Positions 37,374-46,171 of a stretch of 56,978 nucleotides of DNA are shown one piece after another (within the stretch, counting starts at the first letter, position 1; each line of letters opens with the position of its first letter). The DNA comes from Muribaculaceae bacterium (GTDB lineage Bacteria; Bacteroidota; Bacteroidia; Bacteroidales; Muribaculaceae): positions 1-56,978 of the forward strand of contig JAFLTR010000009.1 in NCBI GenBank assembly GCA_022509205.1. The letters run 5' to 3'. The position numbers and the translations under genes are program-made. The notes under the pieces were generated by a model, which worked only from the letters and a program-made list of their open reading frames with translations, had not been told where the DNA came from and did no database searches.

Positions 37374-38516
37374 TTATCGGCGTCCACGCAGGCTGTCGAC
37401 TATAAGTTCAGCCACATAATCAGAAGCCACGCTATTACCCAGGCGACGACGCATATTCCGGTAACCGTTTATCTGCCACTCCCGTTTGGGAGAATGTTGA
37501 AGGAGGGGGCCCAATTCCCGGGCCACCTTCTCGACTGTGCAGTTATGCACAAGAAGCTCGGGAACTATCGAGTTGTTGACAATCAGATTGGGCAATGACA
37601 CATATTTCACTTTCAAAAGTTTCTCCATTATCTTATAGGAAAGCTTCACGCCATTGGCACGATAGCACACCACCTGCGGCGTGCCGATCAGAGCTGTCTC
37701 GAGTGTGGCGGTTCCCGAGGTCACCAGGGCTGCCTGTGAATATTTAAGAAGGGTCGGAGTCGCTCCGAACACTACTTGCAGACCGGGATCCTGAGCCACC
37801 TCACGATAGAATTTCTCCGGGATTGCAGGAGCGGCAGCCACCGCAAACTGAAATTCCGGATATCTCTTGGCCGCCTCAATCATGATCGGAAGGTTGTTAC
37901 GTATCTCCCCCTTACGACTTCCCGGCAAAAGGGCAATCAGAGGTTTCTCCCAGTCGGCAAACCCCTGTCGCTCCATAAAATGTTTCTTCGGCGGAAGATG
38001 CGACAGGGCATAATCTATCTCCTGGACTGACGGATTCCCGACATATTTCACGCTATAGCCGTGACGAGAATAAAACTGCTCCTCAAATGGAAGGATAGAA
38101 TATAGATTGTCGACATATTTTTTTATCCCTTTTACCCTCCATTCTTTCCAGGCCCATACCTTCGGGGAGATGAAATAATCCACTCTCACTCCTCGCTTGT
38201 GGGCATATTCCGCAAGTTTGAGATTAAAACCGGGATAATCCACCAGTATCAATACATCAGGGCGATATTCCCTCAAAATCCTCTTTGCCGCCTTAAGGTT
38301 GGTGAGCAATGCCGGGAGTTTCCGGATCACCTCCGAAAACCCCATCACGTTTAATTTGTCGTAATGTATATCAGGAGTTTTTCGCGAGGCTTTCTGCATA
38401 AGGTCGCCTCCTATAAAACGGAATTCCGCCTCCTGATCGAGTTTTTTAATCGATTCAATCACATTTGAGGCATGAAGGTCGCCGGATGCCTCTCCGGCTA
38501 CAAGCATATATTTCAT
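37374..38516 (-). CDS. lpxB: Lipid-A-disaccharide synthase
   Basis: This peripheral membrane GT19 glycosyltransferase joins UDP-2,3-diacylglucosamine and lipid X to form the lipid A disaccharide. It has 380 residues from the ATG at 38516 (MKYMLVAGEASGDLHASNV); an ATG two codons earlier (38522) is possible. Visible family segments are GEASGDLH at residues 8-15, DYPGFNLKLAEYAHKRG near 93, YFISPKVWAWKEWR near 116 and LPGSRKGEI near 195. It diverges from the lipoprotein gene at 38553 with 30-36 nt between starts. Confidence 0.96.
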   Translation of the reverse strand: MKYMLVAGEASGDLHASNVIESIKKLDQEAEFRFIGGDLMQKASRKTPDIHYDKLNVMGFSEVIRKLPALLTNLKAAKRILREYRPDVLILVDYPGFNLKLAEYAHKRGVRVDYFISPKVWAWKEWRVKGIKKYVDNLYSILPFEEQFYSRHGYSVKYVGNPSVQEIDYALSHLPPKKHFMERQGFADWEKPLIALLPGSRKGEIRNNLPIMIEAAKRYPEFQFAVAAAPAIPEKFYREVAQDPGLQVVFGATPTLLKYSQAALVTSGTATLETALIGTPQVVCYRANGVKLSYKIMEKLLKVKYVSLPNLIVNNSIVPELLVHNCTVEKVARELGPLLQHSPKREWQINGYRNMRRRLGNSVASDYVAELIVDSLRGRR

Positions 38517-38552
38517 GTGCAATATTGCAGTTAGAGCAGTCGTTTCTATAAT

Positions 38553-39956
38553 ATGAACGCGCTCCTTAAAATAATATTATTGTCGATCATTCTGGGTATA
38601 GCCCTACCCTCCTGTATCAATGACGATATCACCGATTCCCCCTCCGCCACTCTGACATTCTCGACGGATACGGTGAGTTTCGGTGCAATTTTCACAGACC
38701 TCACCACTCCGACGGCTCGACTGCAGGTATTCAACCGCAACAGCAAAGGGGTGAATATATCCTCTATCGGATTCAAGGATCCTGCCACGCCTTTCCGGCT
38801 GAATGTCGACGGGGTCTCGGGTCAGACGTTCTCGGATATAGAGATCAGGGGGAATGACTCTATCTACATCTTTCTGGAGTGTTTCATCGATGCCAATAAA
38901 ATATTGGAGCCTTTCAGAGTATCCGATCAACTGGAATTTGTCACCAACGGCGTAACCCAGGATGTGGAGGTGGAAGCATGGGCATGGAATGTGACAAGAC
39001 TTAACGCCGTGACAGTGGCTGAAGACATGACCCTGACAGCAATGAGGCCTTACGTGATTTTCGACACGCTGCGGATTGAGCCGGGAGCTACCCTTAATAT
39101 CGAACCGGGAGCCTGGCTCCTCTTCCACGACAAAGCCGCAATGGAGGTGAAAGGCACGCTCTCCGCTATCGGGAACCCCGACAATTTCATCCGCATGAGC
39201 GGCGACCGGCTCGACGATATCCTTCCCGATGTGGCCTACGACCAGTTGGCAGGACAATGGGGAGGAATCGACATTGCCCCGGAATCTTTCGGAAACAGGA
39301 TGGAATATGTAAACATGCGTTCCACCGTGTCGGGTCTACGTGTCGACTCATGCGGAGATCTCTCGAAAAATAAGCTCACACTTGTGAACAGTTGGCTACA
39401 TAATTCCCAAGGCAACGTGCTCAGTTCGAAATACGCGGCAGTTGATGCCTACGGCTGCTGCTTCTCAGAGGCTGCCGCTTCAGTGGTGAGTCTCACCGGA
39501 GGCAAACACAACTTCGTGCAGTGCACTATTGCCAACGCATATTTATTCTCCTCTTTCAATGCGCCCAATCTCTATCTGAGCCATTGTATGCCGGATGATT
39601 CGGAAGACAACGGACATCCTCTCATGGTGGCCAACTTTGAAAACGGTATAGTGTGGGGAGATATAGGCTCGCCCCTCTATCCCGGCGACCTGATCGGCTC
39701 CAATGTGTTCATGCTCAATATGCTTTTCAAGGCTACCGGCACCGACGATGAGAATTTCATCAACTGTGTATGGAATGAAGACCCTCTCTTCTATACGATT
39801 AGAGAGGATTATTATTTCGACTATCGACTTCAACCCGAATCTCCGGCTTTTGGGCGTGGGAATCCGGCTTACCTGACTCCCGAATGTCTCTACGACATGG
39901 ATGGTCTCTACCGCCTGGCCGACGGAATGCCTGCTCTCGGGGCCTACGCCGACTGA
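38553..39956 (+). CDS. Surface lipoprotein with right-handed beta-helix fold
   Basis: A 467-residue lipoprotein. The signal peptide ends ALPSC (Cys21) and is followed by INDDITDS, a surface-export signal. Residues about 30-150 resemble an immunoglobulin-like region (TLTFSTDTVSFGAIF). From about 170 onward repeats such as LRIEPGATLNIEPGAWLLF, MEVKGTLSAIGNPDNFI and WGGIDIAPESFGNRMEYVNM suggest a pectate-lyase-like parallel beta-helix. No catalytic residues can be assigned. A conserved outer-membrane protein of Bacteroidales with unknown function is the best call. Its promoter would lie within lpxB. Confidence 0.75.
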   Translation: MNALLKIILLSIILGIALPSCINDDITDSPSATLTFSTDTVSFGAIFTDLTTPTARLQVFNRNSKGVNISSIGFKDPATPFRLNVDGVSGQTFSDIEIRGNDSIYIFLECFIDANKILEPFRVSDQLEFVTNGVTQDVEVEAWAWNVTRLNAVTVAEDMTLTAMRPYVIFDTLRIEPGATLNIEPGAWLLFHDKAAMEVKGTLSAIGNPDNFIRMSGDRLDDILPDVAYDQLAGQWGGIDIAPESFGNRMEYVNMRSTVSGLRVDSCGDLSKNKLTLVNSWLHNSQGNVLSSKYAAVDAYGCCFSEAAASVVSLTGGKHNFVQCTIANAYLFSSFNAPNLYLSHCMPDDSEDNGHPLMVANFENGIVWGDIGSPLYPGDLIGSNVFMLNMLFKATGTDDENFINCVWNEDPLFYTIREDYYFDYRLQPESPAFGRGNPAYLTPECLYDMDGLYRLADGMPALGAYAD

Positions 39957-39986
39957 TAACAATAAAAATAATTGTCGGCTTTTTAT

Positions 39987-40017
39987 TTTGGGGATTACAG
40001 ATTTTTTTCTAATTTTG
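39987..40017 (+). promoter_or_regulatory. Promoter of tRNA-Pro (and possibly metK)
   Basis: TTTG (39987-39990), 19 nt, TAATTTTG (40010-40017). This is a perfect consensus located 28 nt before the tRNA. No comparably complete promoter exists between the tRNA and metK. Confidence 0.88.
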
Positions 40018-40044
40018 CATTCGCAAAAGCGAAAGCTTGCATCT

Positions 40045-40118
40045 CGGGGTGTAGCACAGTTGGTTAGCGCGCTACGTTCGGGACGTAGAGGTCGGAAGTT
40101 CGAGTCTTCTCACCCCGA
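40045..40118 (+). tRNA. tRNA-Pro(CGG)
   Basis: The cloverleaf folds with acceptor CGGGGTG (40045-40051) with CACCCCG (40111-40117), D arm GCAC/GCGC (40054-40057, 40067-40070), anticodon stem CTACG/CGTAG with loop TTCGGGA (40077-40083), and T arm GGAAG/CTTCT with loop TTCGAGT. The anticodon CGG reads the proline codon CCG. The D stem has one A-C mismatch (40056 with 40068). No CCA is encoded; the discriminator base is A. Confidence 0.95.
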
Positions 40119-40127
40119 CTAACCAGG

Positions 40128-40181
40128 AAAGTGGATAAATTTGGCTGCTTGCAACCACTTTAAAAAATGCTAAAACTGCAA
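40128..40181 (+). promoter_or_regulatory. SAM-II-like riboswitch candidate upstream of metK
   Basis: A 7-bp stem pairs AAAGTGG (40128-40134) with CCACTTT (40155-40161) around a 20-nt loop ending CTTGCAA. Downstream come an A-rich linker and GCTAAAA (40169-40175). From memory, the SAM-II aptamer has the same order: P1 stem, U-rich loop, UUGCA at the loop end, an A-rich joint and GCUAAA forming the pseudoknot. The next gene makes SAM, the expected target. The aptamer begins 10 nt after the tRNA. A competing reading is that TAAATTTG at 40136-40143 is a promoter -7 box. The call is tentative. Confidence 0.5.
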
Positions 40182-40183
40182 TA

Positions 40184-40204
40184 TATCCCTTAAGTTACGG
40201 GATA
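40184..40204 (+). promoter_or_regulatory. Second leader stem of metK
   Basis: TATCCC (40184-40189) pairs with GGGATA (40199-40204) around a 9-nt loop. It lies between the aptamer candidate and the terminator and could be part of the switching mechanism or a plain spacer helix. Confidence 0.4.
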
Positions 40205-40215
40205 ACGCATAGAGG

Positions 40216-40247
40216 CATTCTGATTTACGCAGTCAGAATGTTTTTTT
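40216..40247 (+). terminator. Intrinsic terminator in front of metK
   Basis: CATTCTGA (40216-40223) pairs perfectly with TCAGAATG (40233-40240) around a 9-nt loop, followed by seven T. It ends the tRNA transcript or serves as the expression platform of the riboswitch candidate, 95 nt before the metK start. Confidence 0.85.
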
Positions 40248-40342
40248 ATTTATAACAATCATAAAATTTCATGCTTCACGCAGTAGAACAATACCAGAAA
40301 ACTTAACATCTCCAACAATAACAAAACCTACATACTCCAAAT

Positions 40343-41665
40343 ATGAACTATCTATTTACATCAGAATCAGTATCTGAGGGACACCCTGACAAAGTGGCCG
40401 ACCAGATCAGCGATACATTATTAGATGAATTCCTTGCCCGCGACCCGCAGAGCCATGTGGCAGTGGAGACATTATGCACTACCGGGCAGGTTGTCGTGGC
40501 CGGCGAAGTGTCTTCCGAAGCCTACGTCGATATACATTCTTCTGTGCGCGAGCTTATCAAGCAAATCGGCTATGACCGTGGCGCCTACCGCTTTGACGGT
40601 GACTCCGTTGGGATACTTTCAGCCCTGCATGAACAGAGTCCTGATATCGAAAGGGGTGTAGACCGCGGAGAACTCTCCCAGCAGGGAGCCGGTGATCAGG
40701 GCATGATGTTCGGCTATGCCGTGGATGAAACGGAAAACTACATGCCCCTGACCCTGGATCTTTCCCACATGCTGCTTAAGGAATTGGCTGAAATCCGAAA
40801 AGAGGGAAAAGAGATGACCTACTATCGCAAGGGGAAACAGAGAACCTATCTTCGTCCCGACTCAAAGAGCCAGGTGACTGTGGAATATGACGAAAACCGT
40901 CGCCCGGTGAGGATACACACAATTGTGATCTCCACACAGCATGATGAGTTTGTGGCTCCGCTCAATGACTCGGAACATGCTCAGGTGGCAGCCGACACCA
41001 AGATGATGGAGACAATACGCGAAGACATAAAGCATGTGTTGCTCCCCCGCGTGATTGAAAAACTGCCTGACAATATCAAGAAACTGTTTGATGACAAGCT
41101 GATACTCCACGTTAACCCCACCGGCAAATTCGTATTGGGTGGACCGCACGCCGATACAGGTCTGACAGGCCGCAAAATCATTGTAGACACCTACGGAGGC
41201 CGGGGCGCACATGGCGGAGGTGCTTTCTCAGGGAAAGACCCGTCGAAAGTAGACCGCTCGGCAGCCTACGCATGCCGCCATATCGCAAAAAATCTTGTGG
41301 CTGCCGGAGTGGCCGGGGAAGTGCTCGTGCAGGTTAGCTACGCTATCGGAGTGGCCGAACCGATCAATCTGTTTGTCAACACTTTCGGCACAGCCAAAGT
41401 GAACTTGAGCGACTCGGAAATAGCTGAAAAAGTGACAGAACTGTTCGACCTGCGGCCCGGAGCGATAGAGCAATCACTGGGATTAAGAAATCCGATTTAC
41501 AGTGAGACCGCTGCCTACGGGCACATGGGGAGAACACCCGAAAAGAAACTAAAGGTCTTCACCTCCAAATATGACGGTGAAGAAATCGTAAGGGAAGTGG
41601 AACTGTTCACATGGGAGAAGCTCGACAGAGTGGAAGATATCAGGAAAGCTTTCAATATCGATTGA
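40343..41665 (+). CDS. metK: S-adenosylmethionine synthase
   Basis: Makes SAM from methionine and ATP. It has 440 residues, slightly longer than the usual 380-400 of Proteobacteria but typical for the Bacteroidales form. The family segments are complete: ATP-binding [14 protein letters not shown] at residues 10-23, [12 protein letters not shown] near 116, KSQVTVEY near 175, and [21 protein letters not shown] near 268 (as split segments). The product is the methyl donor for the neighbouring rlmN and trmD enzymes. The gene lies behind a terminator with no promoter of its own seen downstream of it. Confidence 0.97.
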   Translation: MNYLFTSESVSEGHPDKVADQISDTLLDEFLARDPQSHVAVETLCTTGQVVVAGEVSSEAYVDIHSSVRELIKQIGYDRGAYRFDGDSVGILSALHEQSPDIERGVDRGELSQQGAGDQGMMFGYAVDETENYMPLTLDLSHMLLKELAEIRKEGKEMTYYRKGKQRTYLRPDSKSQVTVEYDENRRPVRIHTIVISTQHDEFVAPLNDSEHAQVAADTKMMETIREDIKHVLLPRVIEKLPDNIKKLFDDKLILHVNPTGKFVLGGPHADTGLTGRKIIVDTYGGRGAHGGGAFSGKDPSKVDRSAAYACRHIAKNLVAAGVAGEVLVQVSYAIGVAEPINLFVNTFGTAKVNLSDSEIAEKVTELFDLRPGAIEQSLGLRNPIYSETAAYGHMGRTPEKKLKVFTSKYDGEEIVREVELFTWEKLDRVEDIRKAFNID

Positions 41666-41675
41666 TTAAACACAA

Positions 41676-41707
41676 TTTGCTCAATTCCTTATTTTATATT
41701 AATTTTG
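41676..41707 (+). promoter_or_regulatory. Promoter of the PpiD-like gene
   Basis: TTTG (41676-41679), 20 nt, TAATTTTG (41700-41707). It begins 11 nt after the metK stop, so the PpiD-like gene is transcribed on its own. Confidence 0.85.
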
Positions 41708-41770
41708 CGTGATAAACGCGCGATTGGGCAAATTGCGCCCTAAAATATGTAAAATTAACAACTCCATAGA

Positions 41771-43900
41771 ATGGCAACTTTAGAAAAAATCAGAAGCAAA
41801 TCGGTGCTATTGATCGTAGTGATCGGCGTGGCTTTGCTCGCTTTCATCATCGGCGATGCTATCACCAACAGCCGTAACCTATTCGGCGACCAGACCACGG
41901 TGGCAAAAGTGGGTGGTTCAAAAATCGATTACATGGATTATCAGAGAAAGAGAGAAGAATTGAATTCACAGCTTGAGAATGCCCGCAGACAGAATCCGGC
42001 TCAATTCGCCAACTACGACACCCAGGTGCTCCCGCAGATGGCAGTAGACCAGCTGATGGGCGACGCTCTGCTCGACCAGGCCGTGGCTGACGCCGGGATC
42101 CGCACTTCTCCCACTCAGTTGTCTTATTATATTTTCGATCAGCCGATCAACCCGAGATTGGGTGAAATCATGCAGCAACTCCAGGCTTCCAATATAATGG
42201 TGTCAAGTCCTCGCGAAGCTTATCAATATATCACCAATCCCACCCAGTATGGTCTGACAGAAGCCGAGATGGCTCCTTTCCAGCAGTATTGGGTTGTGAT
42301 GCAGAATGAAACTGCTAAATTGGTGAACCGCAACACCTATCAGAGATTGCTCATGGGTACGGTAAGAGCCAACGATCTTGACAAGAAAGCCCTTTATAAC
42401 GACTATGTTGGCACACGCAATGTAGATGTTGCCTATAAACCCTACGGAAATGTAAGCGATGAAAAATACGCTCCCTCCGAGAAGGAAATACGTGAAGAAT
42501 ACAACAATGTGAAAGGTCAATACAAAGTTGACGAGCTCACAAAAGAAATCGCCTTCATTGCTGTGACTATCGCTCCCTCGGATGCTGACAAAGAGGCTGC
42601 TTCTCAATTGGCACGCCAGACTGCCGAAGCAATGCGCGCCGGAGATGCTTCCTCCAACAAAGAGCTCAGGAAAGAAGGTGTGGTTGTAACTCATCGCAAA
42701 GTGCGTGAAAAAGACATGAATAACGGTGCAGTCAAAGATTTCGTCACTACAGCTCCGAAAGATTCCGTAGAGATCGTGACTGACAATATCAAAGGTTTCA
42801 CTGTAGTGAAAGTAGGTCCGCGTAAAGTTGAGGTTGACTCCCTTCAGTTGAATATCGTGCAGGTAGCCGGCGAAGGTCTTGCCACCACTACACTCGCAAG
42901 CCTTAACTCAGGCCTTTCGATCGACTCCGTTTCTTCCACATCTCCCGACAGCATCTTTGTGCAGAAAGAGCAATGGATTTCTCTTTACAATGCCAACGGC
43001 GCCACCGGCGCTCTGGATGCTTCTCAGGTTGACTCGCTCGTGAATGCTAATGGCAAATATATCACACTTGTCACCTCCCCCAACGGTTCTGTCCTGGCTA
43101 CGGTGACAGAGAAGAGCGCCCCGAAGACCATCTATGAATTCGACGAGGTGAACTACGAACTCAAACCGAGCACAACCACTATTAATGAGGCGCGAGTGAA
43201 ACTTGAAGACTTCCTGACCGCCAACGAGACCGCCAAACTGTTTGAAGAGAATGCCCCCAAAGAGGGTTATACAGTTAAGAATGTCGACCTCAATGCCTCC
43301 ACTCCGGCAGTGCCGAGGATGGCAGGAATGCAGAGTTTCTATCCCGACAGCCGTCAGGTGGTGCGCTGGGTTATGATCGATGGGAAACCGGGTGCAGTGA
43401 GTCATGTGTATGAGTCGAAAGACGCTATGAGTCCTGCTTTATATGCAGCTGCAGTGTTGTCATCTTATGATGATTATGTGCCTCTGAACAATCAGGAAGT
43501 GCTCAATTCCGTATCCGACCGCGTCAGAAAATCTAAAGCAGCCGAAGAGATGATGGGTGAATACAGTAGCCAGACTTCTTCAGTGGCAAGCGCAGCAACC
43601 GCCATGGGAGTTGAGCCGCGCAACAACGCTTCCTTCCGCTTTGCAAGAAATCCTCAGGTTAGAGATGCAGCCGTGGTAGGTCAGATTGCAGGCAGCAAAC
43701 CGGGCGAAGTTGTGCTCGTGAAAGGCGATTCAGGTGTGTATGCCTTCCAGGTAGTGTCGGAAAACACTGAGAATTTCCCCTACACCGACTCACAGTATGA
43801 GCAACAGTACTTCCAATTGGTTAACCCCAATCTTGGAGAGATGTTGAAAGGCGCCAAGAAGTATAAGAACAATATCTACAAATTCGAAGCCGGCGACTAA
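41771..43900 (+). CDS. SurA/PpiD-like periplasmic peptidyl-prolyl isomerase
   Basis: A 709-residue inner-membrane-anchored foldase for outer-membrane proteins. A single transmembrane segment (SVLLIVVIGVALLAFIIGDAI) occupies residues 10-30, and the rest is periplasmic. Residues 40-190 form the SurA N-terminal chaperone region (VGGSKIDYMDYQRKREELN, then VLPQMAVDQLMGDALL). Residues about 240-360 hold the parvulin-like part, which is poorly conserved and could be inactive. Length and layout match the 700-residue PpiD proteins common in Bacteroidales. It has its own promoter and terminator. Confidence 0.85.
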   Translation: MATLEKIRSKSVLLIVVIGVALLAFIIGDAITNSRNLFGDQTTVAKVGGSKIDYMDYQRKREELNSQLENARRQNPAQFANYDTQVLPQMAVDQLMGDALLDQAVADAGIRTSPTQLSYYIFDQPINPRLGEIMQQLQASNIMVSSPREAYQYITNPTQYGLTEAEMAPFQQYWVVMQNETAKLVNRNTYQRLLMGTVRANDLDKKALYNDYVGTRNVDVAYKPYGNVSDEKYAPSEKEIREEYNNVKGQYKVDELTKEIAFIAVTIAPSDADKEAASQLARQTAEAMRAGDASSNKELRKEGVVVTHRKVREKDMNNGAVKDFVTTAPKDSVEIVTDNIKGFTVVKVGPRKVEVDSLQLNIVQVAGEGLATTTLASLNSGLSIDSVSSTSPDSIFVQKEQWISLYNANGATGALDASQVDSLVNANGKYITLVTSPNGSVLATVTEKSAPKTIYEFDEVNYELKPSTTTINEARVKLEDFLTANETAKLFEENAPKEGYTVKNVDLNASTPAVPRMAGMQSFYPDSRQVVRWVMIDGKPGAVSHVYESKDAMSPALYAAAVLSSYDDYVPLNNQEVLNSVSDRVRKSKAAEEMMGEYSSQTSSVASAATAMGVEPRNNASFRFARNPQVRDAAVVGQIAGSKPGEVVLVKGDSGVYAFQVVSENTENFPYTDSQYEQQYFQLVNPNLGEMLKGAKKYKNNIYKFEAGD

Positions 43901-43927
43901 TTCTCCGGTCAGACTGAATTCATAAAT

Positions 43928-43953
43928 AAGGAGGCGACCACAGCCTCCTTTTT
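43928..43953 (+). terminator. Terminator of the PpiD-like gene
   Basis: AAGGAGGC (43928-43935) and GCCTCCTT (43943-43950) pair perfectly around GACCACA, and T5 overlaps the stem end. It lies 27 nt after the stop codon. Confidence 0.85.
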
Positions 43954-44007
43954 AAATTTTTTAGGGTTTAAATTTTTAAGCCCCTATATCATCCTTAGGT
44001 TTCAGAT

Positions 44008-45054
44008 ATGGCATCAAACGACAACCCGACTATCCTACTTGGGATGGATCTTGAAGAATTGAAGCGGCTTGCAGTTTCGGGAGGGATGCCGGCTTTTACC
44101 GGCAAACAGCTCGCGGAATGGATATATAAGAAACGGGCTACCTCCTTTTCGGTAATGAACAACATTTCGAAAAAAGGTAGGGAATGGCTTGAGGAGAATT
44201 GCGTGATCGGAAGAGAAGGAGCCGCCGCGAAATTCAAATCAGCCGATGGCACCGTGAAATATCTCTTCAATGCCCCGAAAGGAAAGAAGATTGAATCAGT
44301 GATGATTCCCGACCACGACCGCGCGACCCTCTGCGTCTCCTCTCAAATAGGCTGCCGGATGAATTGTTATTTCTGCGCCACCGGTAGAAGCGGCTTTTCC
44401 GGCAACCTCAGCGCCGCTCAAATCCTCAACCAGATACTGACAGTCGGAGCAGAGATCAACATCGATGGCGACGAAGACCTCACAAACATAGTATTTATGG
44501 GGATGGGGGAACCGCTTGACAATTTTCCGGAAGTTAAGAGAGCCATAAGAGTACTGACCGAGCCTTGGGGTCTGGCCTGGAGTCCGAAAAGGATAACGGT
44601 GTCAAGTGTAGGTAAACTTCCACAATTGAAGGAATTGCTTGATGAGACTAAAGTGCATGTGGCCATTAGTCTCCACACTCCGAATCCCACGTTAAGACAG
44701 CAGATGATGCCGGCTCAAAAGGCCTTCCCGATTGCATCGGTCATAAAGGTGCTGAAAGCTTACGATTTCTCACATCAGCGCCGCCTCTCATTTGAGTATA
44801 TAATGTGGCGAGGTGTGAACGATGATATCGAGCACGCAAAGGCATTGGTGGCACTTATCGAGGGACTGGATTGCAGGGTTAACCTCATCCGATTCCACAA
44901 AATTCCGGGAGTGGACTTGCAACCTGCTACAGAGGAAAGGATGATAATGTTCCGCAATTATCTTAACAGTCATGGCATCATCAGTACGATCCGTGCCTCC
45001 CGGGGAGAGGATATAATGGCTGCCTGCGGAATGTTGGCCGGCAAAGAGTGTTAA
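44008..45054 (+). CDS. rlmN: 23S rRNA (adenine-C2)-methyltransferase
   Basis: A radical-SAM enzyme that methylates C2 of A2503 in 23S rRNA and of A37 in some tRNAs. It has 348 residues, family length. The iron-sulfur motif CxxxCxxC is at Cys116, Cys120 and Cys123 (GCRMNCYFCATG). MGMGEPLDNF near residue 168 and RITVSSVGKLP near 195 are also typical, and the C-terminal conserved cysteine (AACGML) is present. It is the first gene of an apparent transcript with pdxA (39-nt gap). A weak TAAATTTT box at 43968 is the only promoter-like sequence. Confidence 0.96.
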   Translation: MASNDNPTILLGMDLEELKRLAVSGGMPAFTGKQLAEWIYKKRATSFSVMNNISKKGREWLEENCVIGREGAAAKFKSADGTVKYLFNAPKGKKIESVMIPDHDRATLCVSSQIGCRMNCYFCATGRSGFSGNLSAAQILNQILTVGAEINIDGDEDLTNIVFMGMGEPLDNFPEVKRAIRVLTEPWGLAWSPKRITVSSVGKLPQLKELLDETKVHVAISLHTPNPTLRQQMMPAQKAFPIASVIKVLKAYDFSHQRRLSFEYIMWRGVNDDIEHAKALVALIEGLDCRVNLIRFHKIPGVDLQPATEERMIMFRNYLNSHGIISTIRASRGEDIMAACGMLAGKEC

Positions 45055-45063
45055 AACATATAA

Positions 45064-45082
45064 CCGGGAAAATCATTCCCGG
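45064..45082 (+). promoter_or_regulatory. Intercistronic hairpin between rlmN and pdxA
   Basis: CCGGGAA and TTCCCGG form a 7-bp stem with an AATCA loop directly before the pdxA start. No T-run follows, so it is more likely a stability or translation-control element. Confidence 0.4.
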
Positions 45083-45093
45083 GGACAACAAGA

Positions 45094-46167
45094 ATGAAAC
45101 AGATGGATAGACCGATAAGAGTGGGTATAACCCATGGCGATATAAATGGAGTGGGCTATGAAGTGATCTTTAAGACCTTGGCAGAGGATGGTATCACGGA
45201 ACTGTTCACCCCCATTGTATTCGGATTGCCCGGGATAGCTGAAAAAGCAAAAGAAAGTTTCGGGCTTGGAGCACTTAAAATAAATGTTGTGGCAGATGCC
45301 TCGGAAGCACGCGACGGGAGAGTCAATCTCGTGGAACTAACTGAAACCAAACCTGAACTACACCCGGGGGAAGTGAGGAGAGATGCCGGAGAAAGTGCCG
45401 TGGAAGCGCTTGAAAAAGCTGTGGAGGCATTGAAAGATGAAGATATAGACGTGCTCGTCACTGCTCCTATATCCAAGGAAGCCGTTCATTCGGAAAAGTT
45501 CAATTTTCCCGGCCACACCGAATTTCTCAGCGAACGTTTGGGCGACGGTGAAGAGGCCACAATGATTTTATGTAACGATAATCTGAGAGTGGCACTTCTG
45601 ACAAAGCATATTCCGGTTGCTAACATACCGGAATACATCACGGAGGAAAACATCACAACGGCCGTAGAAAAATTCTCTAATACCCTTAAAAAGGATTTCG
45701 GAATTGTAAGGCCCTCGATTGCAGTGCTCAGTCTGAATCCTCACGCCGGCGACGGGGGAATATTGGGGAAAGAGGAGGAAGAGATTATAAAACCGGCCCT
45801 TGCTAAATTGATGCACAAAGGTATAATAGCCTTAGGCCCTTATCCGTCAGACGGATTCTTCGGACATGCCACCTACAAGAAATTCGACGGCGTGCTTGCT
45901 ATCTATCATGACCAGGGGCTCGCTCCTTTCAAGACAATAGCCAATGACGGAGGGGTTAATTTCAGTGCCTCGCTTCCTTTTGTGAGAACCTCGCCCGACC
46001 ATGGAACAGCTTTTGATATCGCCTGGAAAGGGGAAGCCGACCCTAAATCCATGAGGGAGGCTATTTATATGGCTATCGATATTTTCAGAAGAAGAAAAAC
46101 ATTCGAGGAGGCTGCAGCAAATCCGTTAAGGAAACATGTGCAGGAGAAGCCTGAAAGAACGGAGTAA
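45094..46167 (+). CDS. pdxA: 4-hydroxythreonine-4-phosphate dehydrogenase
   Basis: An NAD-dependent, metal-dependent enzyme of the DXP-dependent pyridoxal phosphate pathway. It has 357 residues, near family length. Visible segments are VGITHGDINGVGYEV at the N-terminus, APISKEAVH near residue 126, FPGHTEFL near 140, LNPHAGDGG near 213, and YHDQGLAPFK near 273; these include the metal-binding histidines. The start at 45094 (MKQMDRPIR) has an ATG four codons in as an alternative. Only 4 nt separate it from the nucleotidyltransferase, suggesting co-transcription though the functions are unrelated. Confidence 0.95.
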   Translation: MKQMDRPIRVGITHGDINGVGYEVIFKTLAEDGITELFTPIVFGLPGIAEKAKESFGLGALKINVVADASEARDGRVNLVELTETKPELHPGEVRRDAGESAVEALEKAVEALKDEDIDVLVTAPISKEAVHSEKFNFPGHTEFLSERLGDGEEATMILCNDNLRVALLTKHIPVANIPEYITEENITTAVEKFSNTLKKDFGIVRPSIAVLSLNPHAGDGGILGKEEEEIIKPALAKLMHKGIIALGPYPSDGFFGHATYKKFDGVLAIYHDQGLAPFKTIANDGGVNFSASLPFVRTSPDHGTAFDIAWKGEADPKSMREAIYMAIDIFRRRKTFEEAAANPLRKHVQEKPERTE

Positions 46168-46171
46168 GAAT

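Noticed and set aside
41708-41770. Terminator or riboswitch between metK and the PpiD-like gene
   Set aside because: Only short GGGC/GCCC complementarity is present, with no T-run and no conserved core.
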